A DNA stretch of 62,500 nucleotides from Chrysomallon squamiferum (GCA_012295275.1 CM022670.1:24626755-24689254); one strand, 5' to 3'. Shown: positions 39,193-54,623, counted from the stretch's first letter. Program-made: numbers and translations. Notes: generated by a model not told the origin, from the letters alone.

Positions 39193-40166
39193 TAGATATA
39201 GATAGAGATATATCAGAAAAAACCCCAACAAAACAATCCGCCTCCGAACATTCGCGCGCCCCCAAAACATCACTTTTATATATATATATTTTTTTTATTA
39301 CAAATGCAGGCGCGTGGGCGGTTTACAACGCGACGATCCACCCCAATTTAATAAACGTGCAAAACGATACACAGAGATGAGGTAATGAGACTCGCCTGCA
39401 AAAAAAAAAATAGTATCATCCTCTTTATACAGTATTCATTTCTAACCTGCATTTAATAACATCTAGGCGCAGTCAGTGTGTAGAGAGTTGTCACGAATAA
39501 TATATTTTTTTTTATTTAAGACTTGTTATTGTGATCATGTGCAGTCTGATACAAGCCTAGCCATATCTGGTAAAGAAAGTTTTACGCAGATAAGCTTCAT
39601 GTTGATGTATTTGTTTGTTTGTCGACATATACTGTTTTATTTATTTATTTATTTATTTTAATTGATCAAATAACGGTTTTAATTTTTCTTTATTATTATA
39701 TATGATTTGTTGCTGATACTGCTGATGTTAGTTGTGTTCCAGCTGCTGTCACGGATACTGTCACCAGTTTCTAATATTTCCTTCGTTTCGTATTTCACAG
39801 CTTTAGGGTCATTATGATTACCAAATAAATGTAAACATATCCTAACCGACAAACAAGCATGTCCTTAATGTCACAGCTGTTTCTTTCTACGCACCCTTGG
39901 TTATTATATATATATATATATGTTACAGAAGACATGTATAATTCCTGAAAATGTCAGGTGAATATCTTCTTGCAGCCATTGCATTGTCAGTATCTTGAAA
40001 GAATCAGGGAATATAAAATACATTTGATATTTAAAATATCTCTCTCTTACAAAAAAAAAAAAAAAAAAAAAAAACCACACACATAACACACACACACGCA
40101 CATACCCATACACATTATACACATACTTACAAACACATGGATACATGCATACAGTCACACACACAG

Positions 40167-40197
<31 letters not shown>

Positions 40198-41643
40198 CAA
40201 ATAGCTATACACATACATGTTATTAACTAACTAAACAACACTTCGTTAAACAACACATTAAGCAAGAGGTTTAAAAATATTGTATGAAATATATACAAAT
40301 ATTAAAATACTAAATAATGATAAAAAAAAAACAGACAGAGAGATGGGTGGATAGAGGAAATTAAATTGGATGATTAGATACCTTGTGGATAAATACAGGA
40401 TAAATAGGTCAGATCGGAAAGAAAGGACATTCTTTTCTCTGTGCTATGATTATAATTACGTACTGTGTACGATCTCAAGAATTCGCTGATTCATTCTTAT
40501 CAAAGATTTCACAACGTATTAACTTGTAACAGTGACTGTAACGTTTGCTGAAACGAGGCGTGACCGCTGTTTAACGATTTCTTATCACGAAGATGTTTCC
40601 AATAACAAAACCAGATTTCATCTTCAGTAATTATTAACAAGAAAGTATGTAACACTATCGCCGTTCTTTAATTTATGGACCTCGTTATCTGAATATTTTA
40701 TGGCATCAGGTGGCACTAAATTTCTTCTTCTTTTTCTCTTTTTTTTTATTTTAGTTCTTTTTTCTTCTTTTTATTTTTGCATTATTTTAATTTTTTTAAT
40801 TTTACTAAACAAAAAAAAATAGGAAGAAATTTGATTTATATAAATTTCGCTCATAATATTATGAAAACTATCAGATTTTGACGTTGACTAAAAAGGGTTG
40901 TTGACGAAAATAATACTTGAACGATAATAATTAAATTAAATACTACACAATCATGAAGTGTTTCACGCTTCCATTTGAAATTTACATTTGTTTCGTCTGC
41001 TTTTGTGATGTTTTTTTTTTTTTGTATTTTATTTGTTTTTGTGCAAGTTAGCGTAAGTCAGAAACAAGAAAATGTATTTTGTTTTTACACCAACAGTTAA
41101 CTTTGTGTACCAACCTTCGCCTGCACGTGACCACAGAACCTACCCTGCTTACGAAAGCTTTGCCACCTAACCTGTATACCACAAACGGTTTTATCATATA
41201 ATATGTAGACATACTATATGGAACCTTTTTTAACATCCTTCTAATAAAAAAAAAATATAAAAAAAGAAATTTTTAAAAATGTAATCACATGTCAAAGTAC
41301 TTTCTGTATTAATTAATGGTGTATGGTAAGGTATAGGAGAAAAAAAATGTGCCGAAAGCTTCAAATTTGGTATCACGACATGATTCTGAGAGCTGTTTAA
41401 ACATTTTATTAAAGTTTAGATGTATGCCTAATTCAAATGTTCACAATAACAAGTGGTATGGGCGATGCTACTAACAAAGAATTTTACTGTTATTTTGCTC
41501 ATGGCTAGCATTTTCGTCATTAAATTCAGCGTTTGTAGCGTCTCTCTAAATAACATAGTATTTTAATTTGTCATTGTGATTCTTGTTTAGGTGATTTGTG
41601 AAATATGGGATCGTAAATGTCTCAAATTTTTAATGAATAGATT

Positions 41644-41674
<31 letters not shown>

Positions 41675-41794
41675 TTATCATCATCATCGTTATGATGCAA
41701 AATATTTTATAATATAATTGTACTGCAATATTTTTTTCATATTTTCTGATGAAAATTGATTTTATTTATTCATTCATTTTATATTTCAAATAAC

Positions 41795-41861
<67 letters not shown>

Positions 41862-42635
41862 TAATAATAATATAATAGGCACGAAGTACAATCTTTTCGT
41901 ACTGAGATGTAGTCATCTACGGACATGTAAATTATTATTACTGAATTTGTATCAGTTTAGAAGGGCGAACCCATATTTAAAAAAAACAAAAACGAACTAG
42001 GCGCTGTTTGAAGATGTCAACACTGAAACAAACATGTTTTATCATAAAGAACAAATCAAAGAACGGTAAAAATGTGGTAAACGTTGCCCCATATATAATA
42101 CTGCTACTAGCATGTTTACTTATTTACTTATAAAAAAAAAAAAATTCTCTTCAGTACATATTTTACATCCTTTTCGCACTAGGTTTAAATAAACGTAACA
42201 AATTTGACAAATCAGAGTTATTCTCGTTTTTATTGGTATGTACAATAAGAACGTTGTATTTCACTTCACGCGAGGACATTTAAAATGTAAATGTGAAAAG
42301 TAATGGCTGCTTTGTGATAATCGTTTAATAGACGGATTATTCGGTTACGAGGGAACACGCAGAGAAAACAGTTTTTTCGTCATTTACGACTTTTGGGCGG
42401 AAAGCATACGAAAGTTTAAACGAGAAACATGAACTACGTTTTAAAAAACCATGTAAATTATGCTGGATACATTGAAATATTTTGTCTTTGTGCTCGTATG
42501 CAAACATACTTTTCATGTATAGATTTTTAGGTATAATTATATACAAAATCAAACACACCCAAACATAATTACATACACATGCACATACATCCATATATGA
42601 AAATATATACGTGTACGTACACACGTACACCAAAC

Positions 42636-42684
<49 letters not shown>

Positions 42685-43090
42685 GACAGACCCTTAAGTA
42701 CGTACATAGACAGACAGACACACAGGCACAGACCCACAAACACAGCCAGAAAGAGGCAGCGAGACATTTTTTTCTGGGTGTTGTTAGATAATTTATACAT
42801 GTATTCATCTTTCTTGGTCAGAAAAAGAAAGAAAAAAATCCCAACTGTAACCGTATACATTTTTCACCTATTTGCAACATGTATCAGTAACTATTTTCAG
42901 TTACATACCTTTATTTTATTCCGTATAGAGCATCTTCTTTTTTCTTTACACTTCTTTCTCTATATTATTTTTCCTTAAGGCGATAAAGTTTCGTTACTCA
43001 ATTAACTGCATGTCTGTGAAACGGATGCTTTTTGTAATTTGACCGCATCATCAATCAAGATATAAAAACACTAAAGAATAGCGTATTATA
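39151..43090. other. Gene-free stretch
   Basis: A TA run at 39171-39194, GC patches near 39240-39265 and 39305-39345, an A-run at 40051-40073 followed by CA repeats, a TTTA run near 41640-41675, an AAT run at 41791-41875 and a TA run at 42631-42673. No exon supported. Confidence 0.55.
41791..41875 (+). repeat. (AAT)n microsatellite
   Basis: About 28 AAT units, with ATAATAAT interruptions at the end. Confidence 0.95.
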
Positions 43091-43420
43091 ACACTTGGTA
43101 TATTCTCCTGGTTTATATATATATATATAAAAAAAAAAATAATAATAATAAACTTTAAGAAAATAAAAAAAAAAAAAAATATAATAAAATAAAATAAAAT
43201 TCTAAGACTTGGTATATTCTCCTGGTTTATATATATAAAAAAATAATAATAATAAACTTTAAGAAAATTAAAAATAAAAAAAAAAAAATATAATAAAATA
43301 AAATAAAATTCTAAGACTTGGTGTATTCTCCTGGTTTATATATATATATATAAAAAAATAATATTAAAATAAAAAAATAAAAATAAAAAAATAAAAAAAT
43401 AAAATAAAATAAATAATGGA
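43091..43420 (+). repeat. Three-copy tandem repeat, unit about 110 bp
   Basis: Each unit starts acttggt(a/g)tattctcctgg and continues with TA, AAT, ctttaagaaaa and AAAAT runs. The starts are near 43091, 43206 and 43316. The third unit is shortened. Confidence 0.9.
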
Positions 43421-43687
43421 TGCCCTAAAATGAGATGTTAAGAAAAAACATTTTATTATGATCTAAGTTTGGTTCATTTAAATTTTTATCTAAGAAATAA
43501 AATTTTAGCCAGTATCTCTATTACATTTTGTACATAAGAATCACATAAAAACGAGATATGTTTTAATGATGTTAAAAACAGGGGGCTTTTTTTTTAATTA
43601 AGTAATTATTTTCCATCAAATGAGATCTAAGTACAATGCGGATGAAGAATAGGGTGTTTCGTGTTTATGTACATCTGACATGCATAA

Positions 43688-43689
<2 letters not shown>

Positions 43690-43720
<31 letters not shown>
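43690..43720 (+). repeat. (TA)n microsatellite
   Basis: A pure TA run. Confidence 0.95.
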
Positions 43721-43721
<1 letters not shown>

Positions 43722-44159
43722 CAGATTTCGAAATATCGCGTATTTAAGACATTTTATTACGCACGTTTTTGTCCTCACTTCACCTGACTGATGAAACATC
43801 CTTTGTTACGGCGATAATTATTTTAACTCAATGGCGGAAATCATCCATATTTGATTTCAAAATGCAAAAACACACGATTATCTCTATACGACGTTATTAA
43901 TCATCAAGCCAGAAAACACATACAATGACTTTTATCTCGCGACTTAAAACAAAGTCACATAGTCTAGTCTGTTTATGTCTCTGTGTATGAGGTGTGAATG
44001 ATTTAGCGATTTAAAAAAAAAAAATTAAAACCCAATTACTGTGATTTATAGTGTAATGTTAACCTGTGTATGTGTGTTTTTCTTTCTCTTTGTTTTTTTT
44101 TATTTGTTTTTGTTTTTTTGTTTTTCTTACCTGTTTTATATGTATAATTATAGATTTTT

Positions 44160-44530
44160 ATGTATGTGTTTATGTCTGTGTGCATGTATGCATGTATTTA
44201 TGTATTTATGTATTAGAGTGTGTATTTATGTGAGTATTCATATGTATGTGTGTGATTTATCTGAGTGTACATATATATGTCTGTCTGTATGTATGTATTT
44301 ATATATATATTTATCTGTATGTATATATGTATGTATATATATATATATGTATGTATGTGTGTACATATATATGTATGTCTGTATGTTTGTATGTATATGT
44401 TATATGAGTGTTGTGAGAGTGTGTTTCGGTGTTTGAATCGTCAGTGTCTATATGTGGGTGTGTATATGCATATATGTACGTTTATATGCATGAACGAATT
44501 TCTATATATCTCTATATGTGTTTTTATATA
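44160..44530 (+). repeat. Degenerate (TATG)n tract
   Basis: TATG, TATA and TGTG units, strongly degenerate. Long Tyr/Val/Cys frames here are artefacts. Confidence 0.9.
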
Positions 44531-45205
44531 TAATCCCACTCTTCTATAGTATATTTTTAAAGTGTTATTGACTATGTACACGTGTATATGTTACGACAAA
44601 GCTGTTTCAGAAATCATTTAAATCGTTACTACAAATCGCACTGTGTGTACTTATTGATATAATGTCTACCTGTTATGAGAAAAAGTTCCGTCTGAAATAA
44701 TTTAAATGGTTTTACAAATAACTGGGACTCGAAAGCACCGTAGAAGACTATAAAATATCATTATAGGTTAATGGACGGTTGATTTTTTTCTTTTCGCCTC
44801 CCACTTGATCAGATAAAAACTTCACAATCGAGGTAGCACGGTACTTTCCTGAACATCCTTGATTTTAAGTGAACGTTATCTTGAAACGTGACACCAGCAC
44901 TGGCTGGGTACGGCGCAGTTATCAGGTTATAAAAAATGAATAAAGATCGTTAATAAATAACGCTAGAAATTCACCTGATGAAATAAAGTAAACAGCTCGC
45001 ACAGACGTTTTAAGCACAATGGATTTTTAATGTGGCTGTTACAGTTGTTGTTGTTGTTGTTGTTATCGTTACGGTGGTTGTTGATGTTGTTTTGTACGAA
45101 AAAAAAGAAGAAAATAATCTTTACAGAGCAGTAACTAACTGATAAAAGACGAAAAAAAAAAAAAAGAAAAGAAAATTAAAGTAAAAAGAAAGTGGAAAAA
45201 CATTA

Positions 45206-45213
45206 TAAAATAA

Positions 45214-45261
<48 letters not shown>

Positions 45262-45283
45262 AAAAAAAAAAAAAAAAAAAAAA
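45206..45283 (+). repeat. Poly(A) tract, about 78 bp
   Basis: A run with a few G interruptions in its middle. Confidence 0.95.
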
Positions 45284-45655
45284 GAATAAAAACAAAACAA
45301 AACAAAAGCAAATATACGAACATGAGCGCAAACACACAGACACACACATACACACATTCGTTTCTGATTGAATATCTATGTGCGCTGTTGTGTATAAACA
45401 TATAAGTGCGTGTTCGTCTCTGAAATGTCATATTTGCCATCAGTCTGGAGATAGATGTTTTTCCTTTATACCTTTAAAGACTATAATTCAAAGGATAATG
45501 TTACATAAACTATGGCTGTAGTTACTAGGGTATAAACAAATATTTCAAATTATTAAATTATTGTAATGTTGAGACCAGTGACAAAAGCTACTATTTTAGA
45601 TCTAAAGCTGAAAGAAACTGAAATATTTACTGTTTTTGACATTTAACTTCATTAT

Positions 45656-45810
45656 GGTTTCAACTGCTTTCCACAGCTTAAGGCCTTCATAGCTTCCATC
45701 AACTCATGGCCTCTGCAGCTTAAATCTACTACAGCTTCTACTACTAAGGCCCGTTGCACTTTCAACTGCTTAAGGCCTACAGCCTAGATAACATTAAGGC
45801 CTCAACATTT
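45656..45810 (+). repeat. Degenerate AAGGCCT-containing minisatellite
   Basis: Units of roughly 20 bp built from caactgcttt, cagcttaaggcct and gcttcta recur about six times with heavy divergence (AAGGCC at about 45680, 45766, 45772 and 45797). GC content is above the neighbouring DNA. Confidence 0.6.
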
Positions 45811-46126
45811 TTTCGCACAGTTGGAAAGCTCTGCAGATTTCCAAAGCTTAGGACCCAGGCTGTCAAAATCTTGTCTGTTTTTACCAGAAGGAATTTCGTG
45901 TCTTGTTTGAAACCTTTGATTATTAAATAACGAAGCTTGTTGTCATTAATTGTTCACGCATTATTAACCATCTGATGTCTTTGCATTAAAAAACACATTA
46001 AACACGTTATGACGATCCACAGGGATATATTAATGTCACTGGAAGGTATGCAAGATTATTATTTCAAGTAGAAACAGTGCTGACGTTGTTCAAGATTGTT
46101 CAGGTTTTGTTACAGGTTGTTGAGGT

Positions 46127-46322
46127 TGTTGTTGTTGTTGTTGTTTTTGTTATATGCAGTAGCATCAGTAACAGTATTAGTTGTTGTCATTGATGTTATA
46201 GTAGTAGTGGTTGTAGAAGTAGCAGCAGTTGTAGTAGTAGCAGTAATAGTAGCAGCAGAAGTAGTAGTGTAAGTAGTAATAGCGGTAATTTTATATATTG
46301 CGAACAACAATAACAACAATAA

Positions 46323-46369
<47 letters not shown>

Positions 46370-46420
46370 ACAAACAAACAAACAAACCAACAAACGAGCA
46401 AACAAACAAACCAACCTACG
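46127..46420 (+). repeat. Compound (TTG), (AGT), (AAAT) and (CAAA) microsatellites
   Basis: TTG near 46127-46145, imperfect AGT/AGC units at 46200-46280, AAAT at 46320-46371 and CAAA at 46372-46412. Confidence 0.9.
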
Positions 46421-46613
46421 AATGGAACACTTATTACAGGATATTTTACGAAAGTTATTTCTAGATACACTATCAAAAATACACCGCTATTTTATTGACG
46501 TCCACAACTGGTATTCTGTTTTCACTATACTAACATAAATATAAGTACCTACATCTAAAGTTCTTTTAACATTCATCCTTTCTTTTTACTTTTTTTCTTT
46601 TTTTTTCTTTCAG

Positions 46614-46845
46614 ATCGTATCGTGATTCATTTTCCAGTTGGTTCGTTCAGTGGAATTTTTACAGTTCAACAACAGAATAATCAAACATAATGACAGAACC
46701 ATGTTGTCGTATGTTCTTCACACGTGGGACAACATGCTGAACAAATTTCCCATTAAATTTCCTTTGTTAAATATTCAAAATAAGGATTTCACTTCTGTAG
46801 CGAACATGCGCTTTTTAAATGTAACATAATTGTGAAATAAAAATT
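46614..46845 (+). ncRNA. Candidate terminal exon of an unidentified transcript
   Basis: A very strong acceptor (long pyrimidine run, tttctttcag at 46604-46613) is followed by about 220 bp of non-repetitive sequence and an AATAAA at 46836-46841. A short open frame (46638-46829) is present but is not recognised as a protein. A noncoding transcript end is as likely as a coding one. Confidence 0.25.
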
Positions 46846-47206
46846 GATTAACACACAAACATACACCTTGGCATAAAGTATATAAACACAAATTTTATTA
46901 TTATTATTATTAGTAGTAGTAGTAGTATTATTACTGTTATTATTATTTTGCAATATAAGCCTGTAAAATACATAAAAGATCTTCTTTCTCTTTCTTTTTT
47001 AGCCTTCATTCATTCATGTATTCTTTTTATCTTATACTAACTAGTAGGCTTATAGTAATAGTAATTGAAATATATTTTTTTTCATTCTTTTTATAAAAAC
47101 GTTTTCGTCACCAGAGAAATTACATCTTTTCTTTCGTTTCGAATAGATTTTCTATAAATATACTTCTCGCACCAACGCATCTAGTAGTGTATCTGGTACA
47201 TGTGTA

Positions 47207-47330
47207 CCGAATTATTGTTAGATTCCCTTGACTATGAAATGCCTGCCTCGGTTTACATCACGGATGCGTCTTCTCAATATGACGCCAATGCAGTTGACGA
47301 CGTAGTTGAAGTTCCTGTTCAGAAAATATT
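47207..47330 (+). CDS. Candidate coding exon, product unknown
   Basis: After a possible acceptor (ttattgttag, ending near 47222), a phase 1 reading gives DSLDYEMPASVYITDASSQYD and on to VEVPVQ. The composition looks coding, unlike the surrounding AT-rich DNA. No donor is obvious, and no partner exon or homology is recognised. Confidence 0.22.
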
Positions 47331-47699
47331 AAAATTTATTATTTTTGTTGAGATTACAGCTATTTTAAGTTTTCAGAAATAGTCTTATATTTTTGGTTTT
47401 CAAAGTTTTCTGAAATGCAGACCCAATCATCCCTTATCCGAAATTCAGAAATCGAAAAGTTCAGAAATCCCTTTTTCTCTTCCAAGAAGCCTTTGGGGTA
47501 TGTAGTTGTGTCTGCATGGGTGTTTGTGTGTGTGTAAATGAATTAGTGTGTGTTCATATTTATGCGGTCTACGTTGTCAGTAGTATTTTAATTACACCTA
47601 CAAATATACACACATACACACAACTATATACAGTATTATGCTTATACATACATACACACATACGCTAACAAAAAACAAGCATGAAAAGAGATACATCAT

Positions 47700-47815
47700 A
47701 TGAAAGAAAAGCAGAAAAAACAAGCAAGCAACCAAACAACCAACTAACCAAGCAACCAAACAACCAAACAACCAAACAAACAACCAAACAAACAAACAAA
47801 TAAATAAATAGTCCT
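47700..47815 (+). repeat. (AACCAAAC)n-type degenerate repeat
   Basis: Recurrent accaaaca, aacaaacc and taaataaa units. Confidence 0.85.
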
Positions 47816-48486
47816 ATACAACCTAGACGTCTCTAACAAAATCATGACTAATATCATCTACAGATGTTTTGACTTTTCCAGGTGAGTGAGTCTTTTTTTT
47901 CCTGTGAAAACAGTTCTATATTCAATCAGCCTGCAGCCCAGAAAAGTAAAAATACAAGTCCTACATGTTTTGTTGGGGAATATATACTAATAATAGCCCC
48001 ATCTCTTCTTTTCTTTTTTTTTAATTTTTTATATTTATTTTCGTGATTCAGTGATTTATTCAACCGTTACAACATTTAAATTGTTATAGTCGTGTTTTCA
48101 CTTGAACTGTTTCACTAACTTCAAGCAAGATAATAAGTTTCACTAAATAGAATTTTGTTTGGGTGGTACGCCCCGTTACAAAGCTTTTGAAAACAAATTC
48201 TGAAATAGGATTGTAACATTCCTTCAGTGTGCTCAGATGACGGCCTTTGTGTGAGTTCATTTGATCGATTCACTGCAGCGGAAAGAGATGGAGTGTTACT
48301 TTCCAATTATATTATTTTTAATTTATCTTCTTTTTTTTGTTTGTTTTCTTTTTTTTCTTTAATTAGAGTTATATTAATTTAGATGTTTTTGTGAATGGAT
48401 GGAAAGATGATAGATGATTAATAATGACAACAACGACAGATATCTAATATCCACCTCCCAAAAGCTAACATTTTAATTTCCTTAAA

Positions 48487-48503
48487 CAGCAACAAAAAAA
48501 AAA

Positions 48504-48534
<31 letters not shown>

Positions 48535-48589
48535 AAAAAAAAGAAAAAAAAAAGAAGAAGAAGAATAAAAAAAGAAAGAAAAGAAAACG

Positions 48590-48620
<31 letters not shown>
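48487..48620 (+). repeat. Poly(A)-rich tract, about 130 bp
   Basis: A-runs with sparse G, T and C interruptions. Confidence 0.95.
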
Positions 48621-48623
<3 letters not shown>

Positions 48624-48689
48624 TATCCGCAGTTTCTTTTTATATTGAGGTGGGACCTTTAATTTCGTTCACCTTCAACATATTCGTTT

Positions 48690-49160
48690 AAGCGTCAGAT
48701 AATTACGTCGTTACACGAGAAAACTGCTCTCCGTGAGTTATCACGGCAAGACAGTATCGCCCGTCCGCGATCTTTACAGCGTACTGATGGCGAACCACGA
48801 TAGACGACGTCCCCCCCTCCTCCTACACACGTTCTCTTTGATCCTTGGGGTGGACATTTCAATTTCGGACATCTAAGGGGAATAAATTTAGCACCGAAAA
48901 AGATAAAGTAACGGAAAGACGAGCCTGATAATACGTAGGTGCGGTTCTGGAACAAAGGCTTCGACGTGGGGTTGCATTGTATTGTGTGTCGCTTTGCCGT
49001 TGTGGTTGGTTTCACGCAGGGGAGGACGTCCGACTGGCCGTGCCGTTGAAGCCAAATGTCTCGATTCGGTTGTCTCGTGGTCTGTCAGTCGATTAAGCAG
49101 AGTGTATGTGAAATATCTTGCGTGGTCACGCACGTCCTACACGTGGTCTAACATGCAATT
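48690..49160. promoter_or_regulatory. GC/CpG-rich island upstream of the SNAG gene
   Basis: The most GC-rich part of the desert, with many CpG and no repeats. Open frames on both strands (48695-49015 -, 48982-49230 +) are not recognised. It lies about 3.5 kb upstream of the exon at 52520, which begins with a splice acceptor, so a promoter with a noncoding first exon is plausible. Confidence 0.35.
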
Positions 49161-49367
49161 TATTGCTTCGCTGCATACTTCAGTTGTTTTTTGTTGTTTT
49201 TGTCAAGACAGTTTGTTTCGTTCGTGTTGATCTTTGTGAATGTCATTAAAAGTTGCTGTCATCTTGTTACTGATGATGTTGTTCTAATATTAAAATCACT
49301 CTTATACTGTTACCAGAATTCTTTAGTTATGTTAATTTTAATAGTTATTGGATGGGAAAGTTTAATG

Positions 49368-52079
<2,712 letters not shown>

Positions 52080-52084
52080 AGAAC

Positions 52085-52519
52085 ACCTGAGAAATTCGGA
52101 AATCTGTCAACCGTTAAACGCGACAACGGAGAAGTGAAATACTTTTACTGCCCGACAAGGATCAGTGAATTTTTAAACCTAGCATCTTTCAAACGGGTAG
52201 CGGGAATGAAAGATATCTCGACGGGGTGTCTACCCAGTTCTTATTCGATACATTAAAGAGAAACGAAACGTTAGGCACACCACCGTTCGTTGTTACTTTA
52301 CGCTGAATGCAAGCAACTGTCACCAAACTTTTCTCTTTTTTAGAAAAAAAAACTGCAGGATATTTTCCCTTTTTACATCAGCTTTCAATGGAAAGTGATT
52401 TTGTTTCAACTGTAGGACGTTAGATAGAAAAGAAGGAAGAAGATACATAATTTTACGTTTTTCAACGAACAACAAATATATATATATATTTTTTTAAAAG
52501 TTTTGATTATTTTTGTTAG
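52085..52519 (+). promoter_or_regulatory. 5' flank or intron before the SNAG exon
   Basis: GC-richer non-repetitive DNA at 52085-52330, with CCGTTA at 52111-52116 (OVO/Myb-like core). It ends in a pyrimidine-rich stretch and acceptor tatttttgttag at 52508-52519. Confidence 0.4.
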
Positions 52520-52681
52520 TAAGATAACGGACTCTGCTGCTATTTGTGTTGTGCAAAATGCCAAAGTCTTTTCTTATAAGGAAGAAACGAAATCATGACT
52601 CATCGTGGTCAAAAGATGTTGACAGCAGACCTCACCAAAATGCTGATCCAGATGGAGATGATCGTCTTAATCTTCAAACAG
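52520..52681 (+). CDS. First coding exon of a second SNAG-domain gene
   Basis: ATG at 52558 (gcaaaATGc) opens MPKSFLIRKKR, a SNAG motif followed by a basic stretch, then an acidic/polar region ending LNLQT. The donor is ACAG|gtacgt, phase 1, the same phase and near-same bases as ovo exon 1. The segment 52520-52557 would be 5' UTR after the upstream acceptor. SNAG at the extreme N-terminus occurs in Snail/Scratch, Gfi, INSM and Ovo zinc-finger repressors, so this is probably such a gene. No fingers are found within the window, so the family member cannot be named. An ovo paralogue is possible given the splice phase and the divergent neighbour. Confidence 0.72.
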
Positions 52682-52909
52682 GTACGTGGTTTTTTTTTCT
52701 TTTAAACCAGATAACTAATAACATCTTTACCTTTAAAACTTATGTTCTTTGCCAAAACAAAATAATTTGGTTTAAATAAAAAGAAAAGAAAAGGGGAAAA
52801 AAAAAATCCCCAAAAGATGAATAACAAAATGTAGGAAGAAAATTGAAACAGGGAACTATTATGTTTTAAGCGAAAAACGGACTTTTTCATCCGTTATTTA
52901 TAGTGGTCA

Positions 52910-53004
52910 ATCTGATTTACAAGTTTAAGTTCCAAAGTTTATAATTTAAAATTATGACGTTCACTGAAGGTGACGTTCAAAGAAGCATCAGGAGAATTCC
53001 AATT

Positions 53005-53047
<43 letters not shown>

Positions 53048-53274
53048 TTATAGTTATTACTGAATTTCTTTTATGTGATATAAAGTACACTCTCGACTAT
53101 GACTAAGCGTAAAAAATAAAAATAAAAAATAGCAATAAAAATTTATTAATGGAGGAAAAGACTGAAAAGTAGGATAAAGTAATGTTAATTTTATAGACTG
53201 TCAATAATTTCACACTGTGTCTAGTTTGTTTTAATTTCCTCTACTCACATTTTAATGAACCTAATCATTAATTT

Positions 53275-53308
<34 letters not shown>

Positions 53309-53660
53309 ATTAAAAAATAATTTAAAAATCAGTTTATATAGGATATGTTCCAAGGTCCACAATTTAAAATTATGACGTTCACTGACACTGACATTCAAAA
53401 CAGCATCAGGAGTATTCCAATTTTATTTATTTATTTATTTATTTATTTATTATTTTATTTCTTTCATTAGTTATAAGGTACACTCTCGTCTATGATGACA
53501 CTTTAAGCATACAAAATTTAATAAATCAAAAATAAATAAATAAAAAATAGTAATAAAAAATTATTAACAGAAAAAAAGACTGAAAAATAGAATAAAGTAA
53601 TGTTAATTTTATAGACTGTCATTATTTTCACACTGTGGCTAATTTGTTTGATCTTTTACA
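52910..53660 (+). repeat. Tandem duplication, about 0.4 kb per copy
   Basis: Both copies run: aatttaaaattatgacgttc, catcagga(g)-attccaatttt, a TTTA run, tacactctcg, and ttaattttatagactgtc. Copy 1 is about 52915-53245 and copy 2 about 53345-53655. It lies in the first intron after the SNAG exon. Confidence 0.88.
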
Positions 53661-54079
53661 TAAGATTAAAATACATAAGGTGAAATTATGATATTGTAGA
53701 ACAAGAACATAGGAAATATAGATCTGATAACGAGTAAAAATGAGCTACATTAAAATCAGTGACAGTAATCTGGAGAGGGAATGATCGTTAAATCAGTAAG
53801 ATAAATTCAAAAACGGAATACGTGTCAGCTTAGTAAACGTAATGTAGACAGAAAATTATTTACGTTAATATTGAGACAAAGTTAAATCGTTGTCGGTAAT
53901 CTCTGAGGGAAGGGAGGGGATGGTTGGTATAGAAAAATTTAGACAGAGAATGCTTGCTAAAATAGTATAAGTACTGTACACAGGGAAGTCGTTAAACTGT
54001 AACAGTATTCTGGAGTGGGAATGGTTGCTAAATGTATGACTGCAGTCTAGAGATGGACTACACGTTAAATTAATATAGA

Positions 54080-54117
<38 letters not shown>

Positions 54118-54275
54118 ATAATAGCAATCAGGTTTTTATTCCTTATTCATGTATTTTAAATAGTTAATCTCTCCGGTTATTATGTTTTTACAGTTTTATC
54201 ATGTATGTTAAAATATCAAAATAATAATAATAATAATAATTAAATGATGATGATGATGGTTATGATGATAATGAA

Positions 54276-54330
<55 letters not shown>

Positions 54331-54375
54331 TGAGCCAAGAAGAAAGACAGAGGAAAAGTGATACTTATAAATATG
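53661..54375. other. Intron-like stretch
   Basis: AT-rich, with an A-run at 54083-54114 and AAT/GAT runs at 54218-54325. No exon supported. Confidence 0.5.
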
Positions 54376-54623
54376 CTAAGAGTGAAAAAAAAAATGAATG
54401 TCAGAATAATTTTTTAAATTAGTATGATAACTTATGATAACTTCTTCTTCTTCTTCTTCTTCTTCTTGTGAAAGCTTCCTTGGCTGTAGTTCACTGAAAT
54501 CTGTGATAACAGAAGTGCAAGATTTGTTAATCAGTTTGATGTGTAAGCTTGCGTGCATCTTTTCATCGATGCTGTAACTAATGTACAGGCTTGTCAAGCT
54601 GTCGCCGTCACATTCAGCGTTCA
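54376..54623 (-). CDS. Candidate exon or fragment, unknown product
   Basis: An acceptor-like sequence (gtattcttacag) on the - strand opens in phase 1 into VNAECDGDSLTSLYISYSID, on through LHIKLINKSCTSVITDFSEL, to a poly-Glu run made by a CTT microsatellite (54439-54468), then a stop. The alternating pattern looks like a beta-sandwich. A weak resemblance to adaptin appendage-type domains is a guess from memory. No start codon or neighbouring exons were found, so a fragment or chance frame cannot be excluded. Confidence 0.25.
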
